This document shows positions 17,032-26,395 of a DNA stretch of 64,000 nucleotides, in pieces. Source of the DNA: Streptococcus mitis (GTDB taxonomy: Bacteria; Bacillota; Bacilli; Lactobacillales; Streptococcaceae). The translations under genes and the position numbers were made by a program. The stretch is from the NCBI GenBank assembly GCA_001914195.1, contig MKYF01000033.1:1-64000 (forward strand), in the 5' to 3' direction. The notes under the pieces were generated by a model that saw only the letters and a list, made by a program, of their open reading frames with translations, was not told where the DNA came from and ran no database searches. Numbering within the stretch: the first letter of the stretch is position 1; every line of letters starts with the position of its first letter.

Positions 17032-18693
17032 TTATTTTGCTTCCATGACTACTGGTAAAATAGCTGGACGACGCTTGGTTTGATCAAAGAGGTACTTGGT
17101 CAGATTATCACGAACCTTCCCTTTGAGATCTGCCCAGTCAAAGTCATCTCCTTGAAGATAGTCTTCTACCGTCTGGTTAATCAATTCTGAACTTTCACGG
17201 AGAATATCGCGACTCTTCTTGAGATAAACAAATCCACGCGTATGAACACGGGCCTTGGCCACAATTTTCTTCTCACGGCGGTTAACGGTAATTGCTACGA
17301 TGAAAATACCGTCCTCTGACAAGACCTTACGGTCACGAAGAACCACATTTCCAACATCACCGATAGCATTCCCGTCAATCAAGACATCGCCTGCCGAAAC
17401 TGCGCCAGCTGGGACAAAGTCTCCATTCTCATAAGCCATGCTGGTTCCCTTTTTAGGGATGAAAATGCGTTCTGGCAACATACCAACTGCCATAGCAGCC
17501 TTAGCATGGGCATCCAACTCGCGGTATTCCCCTTGAATTGGGAAGAGATACTTAGGTTGCAAGAGATTAATCATCAACTGCAAATCACGCGCATTTCCGT
17601 GGCCCGACACACGCAAGCTTTGAGTGATCAGTTTGACAACTCCACCAGCTTGGTAAATCATGTTTTCCACACGCGCCATGACTGCTTCTTTGGCGATAGA
17701 CGGAGTCGTTACAATATAGACTAGGTCACCGTCCTTAATTTCCACATAACGGTGGCGACCAATCGACATCTTGCGAAGACCATTGATAGGCTCACCCATA
17801 CGACCTGTCTCAAGGATAATCAACTCATGGTCTTCAAAGCGAGACATATCTTTCGGCTTAATCAAAAGACTCTCATTAGCTAGAGACAATTTCTTGAGGT
17901 GAATCGCAGTACGGACGATATTTTCAATATCAAATCCTGTCAAGACCACACGGCGACCTGTTGCATCCGCAGCATCAAACACCTGCTGGATACGAGAGAG
18001 GTTGCTGGCTACCGCCGCAACAATGATACGACCATCCCAGTCCGAAATGGTTTGGGTAATTTCATCCCCAACTTCACTTTCGCTAGCCACTTGGATATTA
18101 CTGTCCGCATTGGCTGAATCGCTAAGAAGAGCCAGAACTCCATCACGACCGATTTCTGCCAAACGAGCGAAGTCTGTCGCATAGGATTCACTAGCTGTCT
18201 GGTCAAATTTGAAGTCACCTGTATAAACGATACTACCTTCAGCTGTCTTCAAGACAACACCCAAACTTTCTGGGATAGAGTGGGTCGTACGGAAGAAGGA
18301 AACTACAGTCCCTCCAAAATCAATCTCCGTATCCTCATCAATGACATGAAAATCATTGAATTTCTTAACTGCGTCATTTCCTTTGACAAAGAGCTTGGCC
18401 AACTCAATAGTCAACTCAGAACCAAATACAGGTACCTTAGCTTCAGCCAAGAGATAAGGCAGCGCGCCGATGGCATCGGCATGTCCGTGGGTCAAGAAAA
18501 CCCCAGCGATACGGTCGCTATTTTCAAAAAGGTAGTCCATATTGGGAATGACCACATCCACCCCTAGTTGTTCATTTTCAGGATATTTTAGACCTGCATC
18601 CAAAACGAAAATAGACCCATCGATTTCAGCGATATACATATTTTTCCCATTTTCACGTACACCACCAAGTGTTGTTAAACTGATATTACTCAT
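17032..18693 (-). CDS. rnjB: Ribonuclease J2
   Basis: RNase J2 is a metallo-beta-lactamase/beta-CASP ribonuclease that partners RNase J1 in RNA decay and rRNA processing. The 553-aa protein has the signature HGHADAIG at residues 69-76. Compared with the active J1 motif HGHEDHIG, the second His is replaced by Ala, the usual sign of the weakly active J2 paralogue. The C-terminal domain is present. The gene has a TATAAT box (18722-18727) about 30 bp upstream and is followed by a hairpin before estA. Confidence 0.93.
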   Translation of the reverse strand: MSNISLTTLGGVRENGKNMYIAEIDGSIFVLDAGLKYPENEQLGVDVVIPNMDYLFENSDRIAGVFLTHGHADAIGALPYLLAEAKVPVFGSELTIELAKLFVKGNDAVKKFNDFHVIDEDTEIDFGGTVVSFFRTTHSIPESLGVVLKTAEGSIVYTGDFKFDQTASESYATDFARLAEIGRDGVLALLSDSANADSNIQVASESEVGDEITQTISDWDGRIIVAAVASNLSRIQQVFDAADATGRRVVLTGFDIENIVRTAIHLKKLSLANESLLIKPKDMSRFEDHELIILETGRMGEPINGLRKMSIGRHRYVEIKDGDLVYIVTTPSIAKEAVMARVENMIYQAGGVVKLITQSLRVSGHGNARDLQLMINLLQPKYLFPIQGEYRELDAHAKAAMAVGMLPERIFIPKKGTSMAYENGDFVPAGAVSAGDVLIDGNAIGDVGNVVLRDRKVLSEDGIFIVAITVNRREKKIVAKARVHTRGFVYLKKSRDILRESSELINQTVEDYLQGDDFDWADLKGKVRDNLTKYLFDQTKRRPAILPVVMEAK

Positions 18694-18721
18694 TTTTCCT
18701 CCGAAAGCTTAATTTATTTTG

Positions 18722-18727
18722 ATTATA
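18722..18727 (-). promoter_or_regulatory. -10 box of the rnjB promoter
   Basis: TATAAT on the minus strand, about 29 bp before the rnjB start; the -35 (TAGAAT at 17 bp) is weak. Confidence 0.45.
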
Positions 18728-18828
18728 GGGTTACTTGCCCTTTTATTCTAAAAGCACTACTTTTAGCCGAATCTTTTCCTACCATTATACCATTTTTTTG
18801 ATGATTTTCAAAATGAAGATTTGTTTTC

Positions 18829-18855
18829 AAAAAAGAGCTGGTTTCCCAACTCTTT
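18829..18855 (-). terminator. Terminator of recJ
   Basis: On the minus strand AAAGAGTTGG / CCAGCTCTTT with a GAAA-type loop is followed by a T-run, directly after the recJ stop codon. Confidence 0.75.
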
Positions 18856-18863
18856 CCTATCTG

Positions 18864-21086
18864 CTATTCTTTTTCCATTAAAAAGTCATAAATTTCTTGC
18901 ACGGTACCCAGCGCCATCATTTCTTGGTCCTTGACGGTTTGTTTGAGATTTTGGTAAATCTGACTTTCTCCAATTTCCCGCTTTGGTGCCTCTTTATTGA
19001 CCGTCATGACACCATCTTTGATCATCACAAAGCCTAGTTCTTCAAACACTTGAATCATCTTGACCAGCAAGATTTGTTGGATATTGAGATAAGTCGCTAA
19101 ATCCTTGAGCTTATAGCGAATATCAAACTCTGGAAACTGGTAGATGGTCTTGTACAATTTAGCAAACTGCTCTCTAGTCCCATAGCCTGTTAGATAATAG
19201 GCCTTGTAAATGTCATTTTTGAAATAGACAGCAGAGAAATTCTGTTCCTGAAAAATGGTCTTCAGCTGAGTAATATCCTCAGGAATGGTTTTCACGACAA
19301 TAGCTTCACTAGCCGCTAGATTTGGCACTTCTCCAGCAAAATCCAAGACTGGAACCCCTTCTGGCAAGACTGCATTTTTTCCACGAATGTTAAAAAGTTG
19401 AACACCCTCCACACGTGCATCCACCATCATCAACTGGAGGGCAGTTTGACCATTCCATTGATTGACAGACAATTTGACTGCCAGCTCTAGATTCTTGGTT
19501 TGAGAAAACTCTGTCGCCCATCTGCCTTGACCGAAGGCTACCACTTCAAAACTCGCTTCCCCCTTAGAGATTTTCAGCTTGAGATGGGCATTGCCTGCCC
19601 CCATGGTACGGGCACTTTCAACCTGAAAATCCTTAATATAAAAGACTGGTTTCTGATTGTCCATTCCAAAGGGAGCTAAACGTTCAAAATTCTTGACTGT
19701 TTCAAGACTCAAAGTCTCCAAATCCAGCTCTTCATCTAAGTTTAACTTATTCTTGCCACTAACATCTGCACCTTTTTCACGGACATAATCTTCCAAGACC
19801 TGAGATAAATCTGAAAGTTTCTCAACTTCCAGCGTCATACCCGCTGCACCAGCATGGCCGCCAAAGGCTATAAAGAGGTCACGATGGGGATCCAGGGCTT
19901 CAAAAATATCGACCGCTTCCACACTACGAGCACTACCCTTGGCACGACCGTCTTCTATATTAAGAACGATGACTGTCTGTCCCAATTCTTCCAACAAACG
20001 ACCAGCCACGATACCTAGAACCCCAGGATTCCAGCCTTCCTTGGCCAAGACCTGAACCTTCTTCTCAGGATCCACCATGTTCTTGGCTTCTTCATAGATT
20101 GACTGGACGATTTCCTTGCGCTCTTCGTTTTTCTGATGAATCATAAGGGCAATCTCATGCGCTTCCTCGTCGTCAAATCCAGTCAACAAATCAATGGCAG
20201 GATTGGGATCATCCAAGCGGCCCAAGGCATTCAAACGAGGGGCAATCTGGAAACCAACTGTCTCTTCTGTCACCTCGTTAGCAGCAATGCCAGCCATGCC
20301 CAGCATTTCTTGTAGACCAATACGCTGAGTGTGTCCCAACATTTCCAGACCATACTGAACCAAGATACGGTTCTCATCTGTCAAACTAACCATATCAGCA
20401 ATGGTACCAATAGCGACCAAATCAAGCAATTCCACTTGTACTTCTTCTAAAAGGGCACAAGCCAGCTTGAAGGCCACTCCGCAACCAGCCAAATATTTGA
20501 AAGGATAATCCGCATCTGGATGTTCAGGGTGAACGATGGCATAGGCATCAGGCAGGGTTTCAGGCATAGAATGATGGTCGGTCACAATGACATCTACTCC
20601 CATAGACTGGGCCAATTCAATAGCCTCATGACCAGCAACCCCATTGTCCACCGTCACAATCAAAGAAATCCCTTCTTGCTCAATAAAGTATCTATAAACA
20701 CTAGCATTTGGACCATATCCATCAGTAAAACGATTGGGCAAGTAAACACGGCACTCAGCGCCAAGCTGTTCCAAACTTTCCTTCACAATAGAAGCCGAAG
20801 TCATACCATCCGCATCATAATCACCGTAAACGAGGATATTTTCCCCTTCTTCAATGGCCTGACGAATCCGTTCCACTGCCTTGTCCATATCATGGAGCAG
20901 ATAAGGGTCATGCAAGTCCTCCAAGGAAGGTTCTAAAAACTTCTTCAGACTTTCTTGGTTCTGAATCCCTCTTTCAAATAATAACCGAGCCACCTCAGGA
21001 CCCAGTCCAGCCTTCTTGGCTATCTTTGTAAAATCCGCATCTTCAACCTGCGGGGCAAATTGCCATTTATAAGTAGGTGTTATCAA
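18864..21086 (-). CDS. recJ: Single-stranded-DNA exonuclease RecJ
   Basis: RecJ degrades single-stranded DNA 5' to 3' in recombination, base-excision and mismatch repair. DHH-family motifs are visible: VYGDYDADGMTSAS, VTDHHSMPE and later FGGHAGAAG (DHHA1). I placed the start at the TTG at 21086 (MITPTYKWQFAPQ), giving 740 aa, the length I recall for pneumococcal RecJ. An in-frame ATG at 21230 lies upstream of the recJ promoter, so the extra 48 residues are unlikely. The gene is divergent from the amino acid ABC operon. Confidence 0.93.
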   Translation of the reverse strand: MITPTYKWQFAPQVEDADFTKIAKKAGLGPEVARLLFERGIQNQESLKKFLEPSLEDLHDPYLLHDMDKAVERIRQAIEEGENILVYGDYDADGMTSASIVKESLEQLGAECRVYLPNRFTDGYGPNASVYRYFIEQEGISLIVTVDNGVAGHEAIELAQSMGVDVIVTDHHSMPETLPDAYAIVHPEHPDADYPFKYLAGCGVAFKLACALLEEVQVELLDLVAIGTIADMVSLTDENRILVQYGLEMLGHTQRIGLQEMLGMAGIAANEVTEETVGFQIAPRLNALGRLDDPNPAIDLLTGFDDEEAHEIALMIHQKNEERKEIVQSIYEEAKNMVDPEKKVQVLAKEGWNPGVLGIVAGRLLEELGQTVIVLNIEDGRAKGSARSVEAVDIFEALDPHRDLFIAFGGHAGAAGMTLEVEKLSDLSQVLEDYVREKGADVSGKNKLNLDEELDLETLSLETVKNFERLAPFGMDNQKPVFYIKDFQVESARTMGAGNAHLKLKISKGEASFEVVAFGQGRWATEFSQTKNLELAVKLSVNQWNGQTALQLMMVDARVEGVQLFNIRGKNAVLPEGVPVLDFAGEVPNLAASEAIVVKTIPEDITQLKTIFQEQNFSAVYFKNDIYKAYYLTGYGTREQFAKLYKTIYQFPEFDIRYKLKDLATYLNIQQILLVKMIQVFEELGFVMIKDGVMTVNKEAPKREIGESQIYQNLKQTVKDQEMMALGTVQEIYDFLMEKE

Positions 21087-21122
21087 AAAGACATCCACTC
21101 TTTCTAAGAATTCTATTGCTTC

Positions 21123-21131
21123 ATTATAACA
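21123..21131 (-). promoter_or_regulatory. Extended -10 promoter of recJ
   Basis: The minus strand reads TGTTATAAT about 36 bp before the TTG start. It supports the shorter RecJ because the upstream ATG would not be in the transcript. Confidence 0.6.
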
Positions 21132-21198
21132 CGATTTAGGCTTTTTCTCTATCCGGATTGCTTTTTTATAAAATTTTAGTGAATTTTTAAGATATGAT

Positions 21199-21227
21199 TT
21201 GACAAGAAAAATCTTTTGGTGTAAAAT
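21199..21227 (+). promoter_or_regulatory. Consensus sigma-A promoter of the amino acid ABC operon
   Basis: TTGACA (21199-21204) and TAAAAT (21222-21227) are spaced by exactly 17 bp, about 35 bp before the ATPase gene. Confidence 0.85.
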
Positions 21228-21261
21228 CATGTTATAAAATCTAACACAAAGGAGATTCCTT

Positions 21262-22020
21262 ATGGCTTTAGTAGAATTTGAACACGTCGAAAAATATTAC
21301 GGAGACTACCACGCACTCCGCGACATCAATCTCCGTTTTGAAAAAGGACAAGTCGTTGTCCTACTCGGACCATCTGGTTCTGGGAAATCCACTCTTATCC
21401 GTACCATCAATGGTTTAGAGGCTGTCGACAAGGGAAGTCTTCTAGTCAATGGCCACCAAGTTGCTGGTGCCAACCAGAAAGATTTAGTTCCTCTTCGCAA
21501 GGAAGTCGGCATGGTTTTCCAGCATTTTAACCTCTATCCGCACAAAACAGTGTTAGAAAACGTAACACTGGCACCCGTAAAAGTTCTAGGAATTGATAAA
21601 AAAGAAGCTGAAAAAACAGCCCAAAAATATCTGGAATTTGTAAATATGTGGGACAAGAAAGATTCTTATCCAGCCATGCTATCTGGTGGACAAAAACAAC
21701 GGATTGCCATCGCACGTGGACTCGCTATGCATCCTGAACTCCTCCTCTTTGATGAGCCAACATCTGCTCTTGACCCTGAAACCATCGGCGATGTTCTAGC
21801 AGTTATGCAAAAATTAGCCCACGAGGGTATGAATATGATTGTCGTGACTCATGAAATGGGCTTTGCCCGTGAAGTTGCTGACCGCATCATCTTTATGGCT
21901 GACGGAGAAGTTTTGGTAGATACGACCGATGTCGATGACTTTTTCGACAATCCAAGTGAACCTCGTGCTCAACAATTCCTCAGCAAAATCATCAACCACG
22001 AAAGTGACAAAGTCAAATAA
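21262..22020 (+). CDS. Polar amino acid ABC transporter ATPase (GlnQ type)
   Basis: The 252-aa cytoplasmic ATPase energises amino acid import. Walker A GPSGSGKST (36-44), signature LSGGQKQRIA and Walker B LLFDEPTSALDPE are intact, followed by an H-loop (VVTHEMGFA). It is the first gene of a four-gene rightward operon and has an AAGGAG ribosome site. The next gene starts 10 bp later. The substrate is probably glutamine, glutamate or another polar amino acid and cannot be fixed from the sequence. Confidence 0.93.
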   Translation: MALVEFEHVEKYYGDYHALRDINLRFEKGQVVVLLGPSGSGKSTLIRTINGLEAVDKGSLLVNGHQVAGANQKDLVPLRKEVGMVFQHFNLYPHKTVLENVTLAPVKVLGIDKKEAEKTAQKYLEFVNMWDKKDSYPAMLSGGQKQRIAIARGLAMHPELLLFDEPTSALDPETIGDVLAVMQKLAHEGMNMIVVTHEMGFAREVADRIIFMADGEVLVDTTDVDDFFDNPSEPRAQQFLSKIINHESDKVK

Positions 22021-22030
22021 GGAGGCACCT

Positions 22031-22825
22031 ATGAAAAAGAAATTCTTTTTATCAGCATTATTGATTAGCCTTTTCGGCCTTGCTGCTACAAAACCAGTCC
22101 AGGCTGATACCAGCGTCGCAGATATTCAAAAAAGAGGCGAGCTAGTTGTCGGTGTCAAACAAGACGTTCCCAACTTTGGCTATAAGGACCCCAAGACAGG
22201 AACCTATTCTGGTATCGAAACAGACTTGGCCAAGATGGTAGCTGATGAGCTCAAGGTCAAGGTTCGCTATGTACCTGTTACAGCGCAAACTCGTGGACCT
22301 CTCCTAGACAATGAACAGGTCGATATGGATATCGCGACCTTTACCATCACAGACGAACGCAAAAAACTCTACAACTTTACCAGCCCCTACTACACAGACG
22401 CTTCTGGCTTTTTGGTCAATAAGTCTGCCAAAATCAAAAGCATTGAGGACCTAAACGGCAAAACCATCGGAGTTGCCCAAGGTTCCATTACCCAACGCTT
22501 GATTACCGAACTAGGTAAAAAGAAAGGCCTGACCTTTAAATTCGTCGAACTTGGTTCCTACCCAGAATTGATTACTTCCCTTCATGCTCACCGTATTGAT
22601 GCCTTTTCCGTTGACCGCTCGATTCTATCTGGCTACATCAGCAAACGCACAGTACTACTAGATGATAGTTTCAAGCCATCTGACTACGGTATTGTTACCA
22701 AGAAATCAAATACCGAGCTCAACGACTATCTTGATAACTTGGTTACCAAATGGAGCAAGGATGGTAGTTTGCAAAAACTTTATGACCGTTACAAACTTAA
22801 ACCATCTAGCCATACTGCAAATTAA
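22031..22825 (+). CDS. Amino acid ABC transporter substrate-binding protein without lipobox
   Basis: A family-3 solute-binding protein of 264 aa starting MKKKFFLSALLISLFGLAA, with the RGELVVGVKQDVPNFGYKD segment typical of the family and TFTITDERKKLYNF in lobe 2. The signal peptide ends near KPVQAD, a signal-peptidase-I-like site. No cysteine is present, so lipid anchoring is not expected, which is uncommon for a Gram-positive receptor. I chose the start at 22031 because GGAGG lies 6 bp upstream; an in-frame ATG inside the ATPase gene is not credible. Confidence 0.9.
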   Translation: MKKKFFLSALLISLFGLAATKPVQADTSVADIQKRGELVVGVKQDVPNFGYKDPKTGTYSGIETDLAKMVADELKVKVRYVPVTAQTRGPLLDNEQVDMDIATFTITDERKKLYNFTSPYYTDASGFLVNKSAKIKSIEDLNGKTIGVAQGSITQRLITELGKKKGLTFKFVELGSYPELITSLHAHRIDAFSVDRSILSGYISKRTVLLDDSFKPSDYGIVTKKSNTELNDYLDNLVTKWSKDGSLQKLYDRYKLKPSSHTAN

Positions 22826-22837
22826 GGAGGATACCCT

Positions 22838-23515
22838 ATGACAGATTTATCATCTTGGACAGCCTATTTTCAGGATTTTGGCCAATTTTTCAATGGTTTC
22901 CTCTTCACCCTTGCCCTAGCGATCGGATCCTTTATCCTCGCCATGGTCTTGGGCATCTTCTTTGGAGCCATGTCAACCAGCAAACGTCCGATTTTGCGCA
23001 TTTTGGCTCGCATCTTTGTTGAATTTTACCAAAACACTCCCCTCTTGGTGCAGTTTGTTATCGTTTTTTATGGCCTACCTCTTATCAGTGACCATATCAT
23101 CATGATTCCGATTTATTGGACAGCTGTTCTCTGCGTAGGACTCTATCACGGCGCCTATATCGCTGAGGTTATTCGCTCAGGCATTCAGTCTATTCCTAGC
23201 GGTCAGATGGAGGCCGCCCTGTCGCAAGGTTTTACCTATATCAGCGCCATGCGCTTGATTATCTTGCCTCAGGCCTTTCGTATCATTCTCCCTCCTTTGA
23301 CCAACCAAATCGTCAACCTCATCAAGAATACCTCGACAGTTGCTATCATCTCTGGAGTGGACTTGATGTTTGTGACCAAGTCTTGGTCAGCCCTCAACGG
23401 AAATTACATCCCAGCATTTTTAGGCGCTGCTCTTCTCTACTTTTCTCTTTGCTTCCCTGTTGCCCAGTTTGGTCGCAAGATGGAGCAAGCCAACAAAAAA
23501 GCCTATTCACTTTAG
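22838..23515 (+). CDS. Amino acid ABC transporter permease (HisM/GlnP type), first of two
   Basis: The 225-aa integral membrane protein has about five hydrophobic segments and the BPD permease loop near GAYIAEVIRSGIQSIPSGQMEAALSQG, where the EAA motif contacts the ATPase. It pairs with the next gene as a heterodimeric pore. AAGGAGG precedes the start. Confidence 0.92.
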   Translation: MTDLSSWTAYFQDFGQFFNGFLFTLALAIGSFILAMVLGIFFGAMSTSKRPILRILARIFVEFYQNTPLLVQFVIVFYGLPLISDHIIMIPIYWTAVLCVGLYHGAYIAEVIRSGIQSIPSGQMEAALSQGFTYISAMRLIILPQAFRIILPPLTNQIVNLIKNTSTVAIISGVDLMFVTKSWSALNGNYIPAFLGAALLYFSLCFPVAQFGRKMEQANKKAYSL

Positions 23516-23524
23516 GAGGTTACT

Positions 23525-24184
23525 ATGGAATCCATTTTAGAAGTTTTGACCCCAGATAACCTAGTCTTTATCTTTAAAGGATTTGGCTTGACCCTCTATA
23601 TTTCTCTGATTGCCATTGTCCTCTCTACCCTTATCGGTACAGTTCTAGCGGTCATGAGAAATGGGAAAAATCCTATCTTGCGTATTATTTCCAGCATTTA
23701 CATCGAATTTGTACGTAATGTTCCCAACCTTCTCTGGATTTTCACTATCTTTTTAGTGTTCAAGATGAAGTCCACTCCAGCTGGTATCACTGCCTTCACC
23801 CTCTTTACCTCAGCAGCCTTAGCTGAAATTATCCGAGGCGGTCTCAATGCCGTGGACAAGGGCCAGTATGAAGCAGGAATGTCGCAAGGATTCACCTCTA
23901 TGCAAATCCTCTACCACATTATTCTCCCACAGGCTATCCGTAAAATGCTGCCAGCCATCATTTCTCAGTTTGTGACCGTGATTAAGGATACCAGTCTTCT
24001 CTACTCTGTTATCGCCCTACAAGAGCTCTTTGGAGCCAGCCAAATTCTCATGGGCCGTTATTTCGAACCAGAGCAAGTCTTCAGTCTTTATATCCTGATT
24101 GCCCTCATCTACTTCAGCTTTAACCTAGCAATTTCTAGCCTATCTCATATGCTAGCAAAACGTTGGCAACAAGCTGTAGAATAA
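23525..24184 (+). CDS. Amino acid ABC transporter permease, second of two
   Basis: The 219-aa membrane protein carries the same permease signature (AALAEIIRGGLNAVDKGQYEAGMSQG). It begins 9 bp after the first permease with TAGGAGG as ribosome site and ends the operon before a strong terminator. Together the four genes encode a complete importer. Confidence 0.92.
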   Translation: MESILEVLTPDNLVFIFKGFGLTLYISLIAIVLSTLIGTVLAVMRNGKNPILRIISSIYIEFVRNVPNLLWIFTIFLVFKMKSTPAGITAFTLFTSAALAEIIRGGLNAVDKGQYEAGMSQGFTSMQILYHIILPQAIRKMLPAIISQFVTVIKDTSLLYSVIALQELFGASQILMGRYFEPEQVFSLYILIALIYFSFNLAISSLSHMLAKRWQQAVE

Positions 24185-24191
24185 CAAATTA

Positions 24192-24219
24192 GCTCTCCAG
24201 TTCAATTGGAGAGTTTTTT
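24192..24219 (+). terminator. Terminator of the amino acid ABC operon
   Basis: Stem CTCTCCA / TTGGAGAG followed by six T residues on the plus strand. Confidence 0.85.
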
Positions 24220-24227
24220 CTACGCAA

Positions 24228-24269
24228 TCTCAAAAAACACTGCCAGATTTCTCTAGCAGTGTTTTGAGT
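24228..24269 (-). terminator. Terminator of msmK
   Basis: Stem AAAACACTGC / GCAGTGTTTT; on the minus strand it is followed by a T-run, just beyond the msmK stop codon. Confidence 0.8.
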
Positions 24270-24279
24270 TTTATTTATC

Positions 24280-25410
24280 TTAGTAAACTGTTCTTTCAGT
24301 TTCTACATCGAAGAAGTGTGCTTTGTTCAAGTCAAATCCAAGTTCAACTGTTGCACCTGTTTGCAAGTAGTCACGAGCATCCACTTTGGCAACAAATTCG
24401 TCTTTACCAACTTGGCAGTAAAGGTGAGATTCTGAACCAAGCAATTCTGATACAGAGATAGTAGCTTTGACAACTGATTCTGGGAATGTTTCAAGAAAAG
24501 CAGGTTCTGCATTTACGTCTTCTGGACGGATACCGAAGATCAATTCTTTACCTTCGTAGCCTTTTTCACGAAGAACTTTCAATGCTCCTTCTGGCACTTT
24601 CAAGCGGAATCCGTCAGAAATAATTTCGCTACCAACCAATTTCACATTGATGAAGTTCATTGCTGGGCTTCCGATGAATCCTGCAACGAATTTATTAACT
24701 GGGTTTTTGTAAACTTCTTGAGGAGTACCGATTTGTTCAACACGTCCGATAGTACCTGTACCAGCAGGGTTCTTAGTTGCTGACATGATAACGATACGGT
24801 CTGCAAGTGTCATCGCTTCAGTTTGGTCGTGAGTTACGTAGATAGTTGTAGCTCCGATACGACGGTGAATTTTCGCAATTTCAGCACGCATAGATACACG
24901 AAGTTTGGCATCCAAGTTTGACAAAGGTTCGTCCATCAAGAACACTTTTGCATCACGGACAATCGCACGTCCCATGGCAACACGTTGACGTTGACCACCA
25001 GAAAGGTCAGCAGGTTTACGTTCCAAGAACTCTTTCAATCCAAGGATTTCAGCTGCTTCTTGTACACGTTTGTCGATATCTTCCTTGCTGTATTTACGTA
25101 ATTTCAAACCGAAAGCCATGTTATCGTATACAGTCATGTGTGGGTAAAGAGCGTAGTTTTGGAATACCATGGCAATGTCACGGTCTTTTGGAGCTACGTC
25201 GTTGACAACCACGCCATCGATAGATGCAGTACCTTCTGTGATGTCTTCAAGACCTGCAATCATACGAAGAGTTGTTGATTTACCACATCCTGAAGGACCT
25301 ACGAAAACGATAAATTCTTTGTCTTTGATGTCCAAGTTGAAGTCTTCAACTGAATAGTGTTCGCTGTTTGGATATTTTTTGTAAATATTTTTAAGATTCA
25401 ATTCTACCAT
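24280..25410 (-). CDS. msmK: Multi-sugar ABC transporter ATPase (MsmK/UgpC type)
   Basis: The 376-aa ATPase has Walker [10 protein letters not shown] (38-46), signature [10 protein letters not shown], Walker [16 protein letters not shown] and the long C-terminal TOBE regulatory domain of MalK-type ATPases. In streptococci a single MsmK energises several carbohydrate importers and is encoded away from them; this copy likewise has no permease neighbours. A cre-like site overlaps its promoter, which fits carbon catabolite control. Confidence 0.93.
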   Translation of the reverse strand: MVELNLKNIYKKYPNSEHYSVEDFNLDIKDKEFIVFVGPSGCGKSTTLRMIAGLEDITEGTASIDGVVVNDVAPKDRDIAMVFQNYALYPHMTVYDNMAFGLKLRKYSKEDIDKRVQEAAEILGLKEFLERKPADLSGGQRQRVAMGRAIVRDAKVFLMDEPLSNLDAKLRVSMRAEIAKIHRRIGATTIYVTHDQTEAMTLADRIVIMSATKNPAGTGTIGRVEQIGTPQEVYKNPVNKFVAGFIGSPAMNFINVKLVGSEIISDGFRLKVPEGALKVLREKGYEGKELIFGIRPEDVNAEPAFLETFPESVVKATISVSELLGSESHLYCQVGKDEFVAKVDARDYLQTGATVELGFDLNKAHFFDVETERTVY

Positions 25411-25442
25411 GAGGTGAACTCCTTTTGTCTTTTGATAGTTTT

Positions 25443-25465
25443 ATTATAGATGAAAACGCTTTACA
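25443..25465 (-). promoter_or_regulatory. msmK promoter with overlapping cre-like site
   Basis: A TATAAT box (minus strand, 25443-25448) lies about 33 bp before msmK. TGAAAACGCTTTACA at 25451-25465 resembles a CcpA cre box and sits just upstream of the -10, where binding would block transcription. Confidence 0.5.
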
Positions 25466-25522
25466 TTTCTATGGCAAGGTGACCAAAAAAACAAAAAAGT
25501 TCTGTGCAACTTGCACAAAACT

Positions 25523-26392
25523 TTAGAGAATATCTGGTAAAATCAATTGATAACACAGGGTCAGGTCAGTCAATTCCTTCAACTGTAGCCCTGTCAATTC
25601 TTCCCATTTATCAATCTTGTATTGGAGAGAATTGCGGTGCAGATAGAGTTGCTGGGCTGTTTTAGTCAGAACAGCACTGTTTTCCCAAAGAGAAAGGATA
25701 ATTTCCTGAATCTGATCCTGATCCAAGATCATCTGGTGCAGGCATTCTTTAATGACTCTCAGGTCCACAAGCCTTTCCCCCATACTCCAAAGATAGAGTT
25801 GTGAAAAGGTATGAACACCTTGGTGACCCTGACGCCACCAAGTCTTAAACAAATCCCGCTCCGCTTTGATTAAGTCTGACAGAGCTTGATGTGCTGCCTG
25901 AGACCAAACTTGGCCTAACATGATAGACAAACGCAGTCCAAAGTCATACTCAACCGCTTCAATCGTATCAGATAAGATTGAGCGGACAGAGGTATACTTA
26001 TCTTGTTGAAGCACGAAAACATAATCCTGAGCTCCGACCTGAAGCACCGTCTGACAGTTAGGAAAAAGAGTTCGCATCATGTCTAACCAAGAGGCTAGAT
26101 TTTCCTGTTGAAAATAGGAAAGATGGCAATAAACCAACTGAATCTTTTTGAAAGCTTGCGGTGCTTGCCCCTTCCCCTCAATCAAAAAAGAATACCAAGG
26201 ATTGAGCGAACGAGCCTGCTCCTGCTGGGTCAAAAGTGAAATCAACTGCTTTTCACGCTCACTGAGCCCAGTTTCCTCCAGCAAAATCCACTGCTGAGAA
26301 GCTACAGGAAGAGTTAAGTAACCCTCTTTCTCTACTGGTTGGTCTGAAATCTGAGCCTCAGGAAACCAGTCTTGTAGTTCTTTTGCCATCAT
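25523..26392 (-). CDS. PucR-type transcription regulator
   Basis: The 289-aa protein ends in a PucR C-terminal helix-turn-helix (about residues 240-270, TKTAQQLYLHRNSLQYKIDKW), where LHRNSLQYK is the hallmark. The first 230 residues form no domain I can name, and this part may sense a ligand. The gene starts 3 bp after mrnC and is followed by msmK, so it may act on msmK or other sugar genes; that is inference from position. Start choice between two adjacent ATGs is uncertain by one codon. Confidence 0.72.
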   Translation of the reverse strand: MMAKELQDWFPEAQISDQPVEKEGYLTLPVASQQWILLEETGLSEREKQLISLLTQQEQARSLNPWYSFLIEGKGQAPQAFKKIQLVYCHLSYFQQENLASWLDMMRTLFPNCQTVLQVGAQDYVFVLQQDKYTSVRSILSDTIEAVEYDFGLRLSIMLGQVWSQAAHQALSDLIKAERDLFKTWWRQGHQGVHTFSQLYLWSMGERLVDLRVIKECLHQMILDQDQIQEIILSLWENSAVLTKTAQQLYLHRNSLQYKIDKWEELTGLQLKELTDLTLCYQLILPDIL

Positions 26393-26395
26393 ATC

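Noticed and set aside
17032..18693. RNase J2 active-site change as a sign of a decayed gene
   Set aside because: The Ala in place of the second His is the usual feature of J2 paralogues; the frame is intact.
21087..21230. 48-residue N-terminal extension of RecJ
   Set aside because: The ATG at 21230 lies upstream of the extended -10 promoter of recJ, and the shorter form has the family length of 740 aa.
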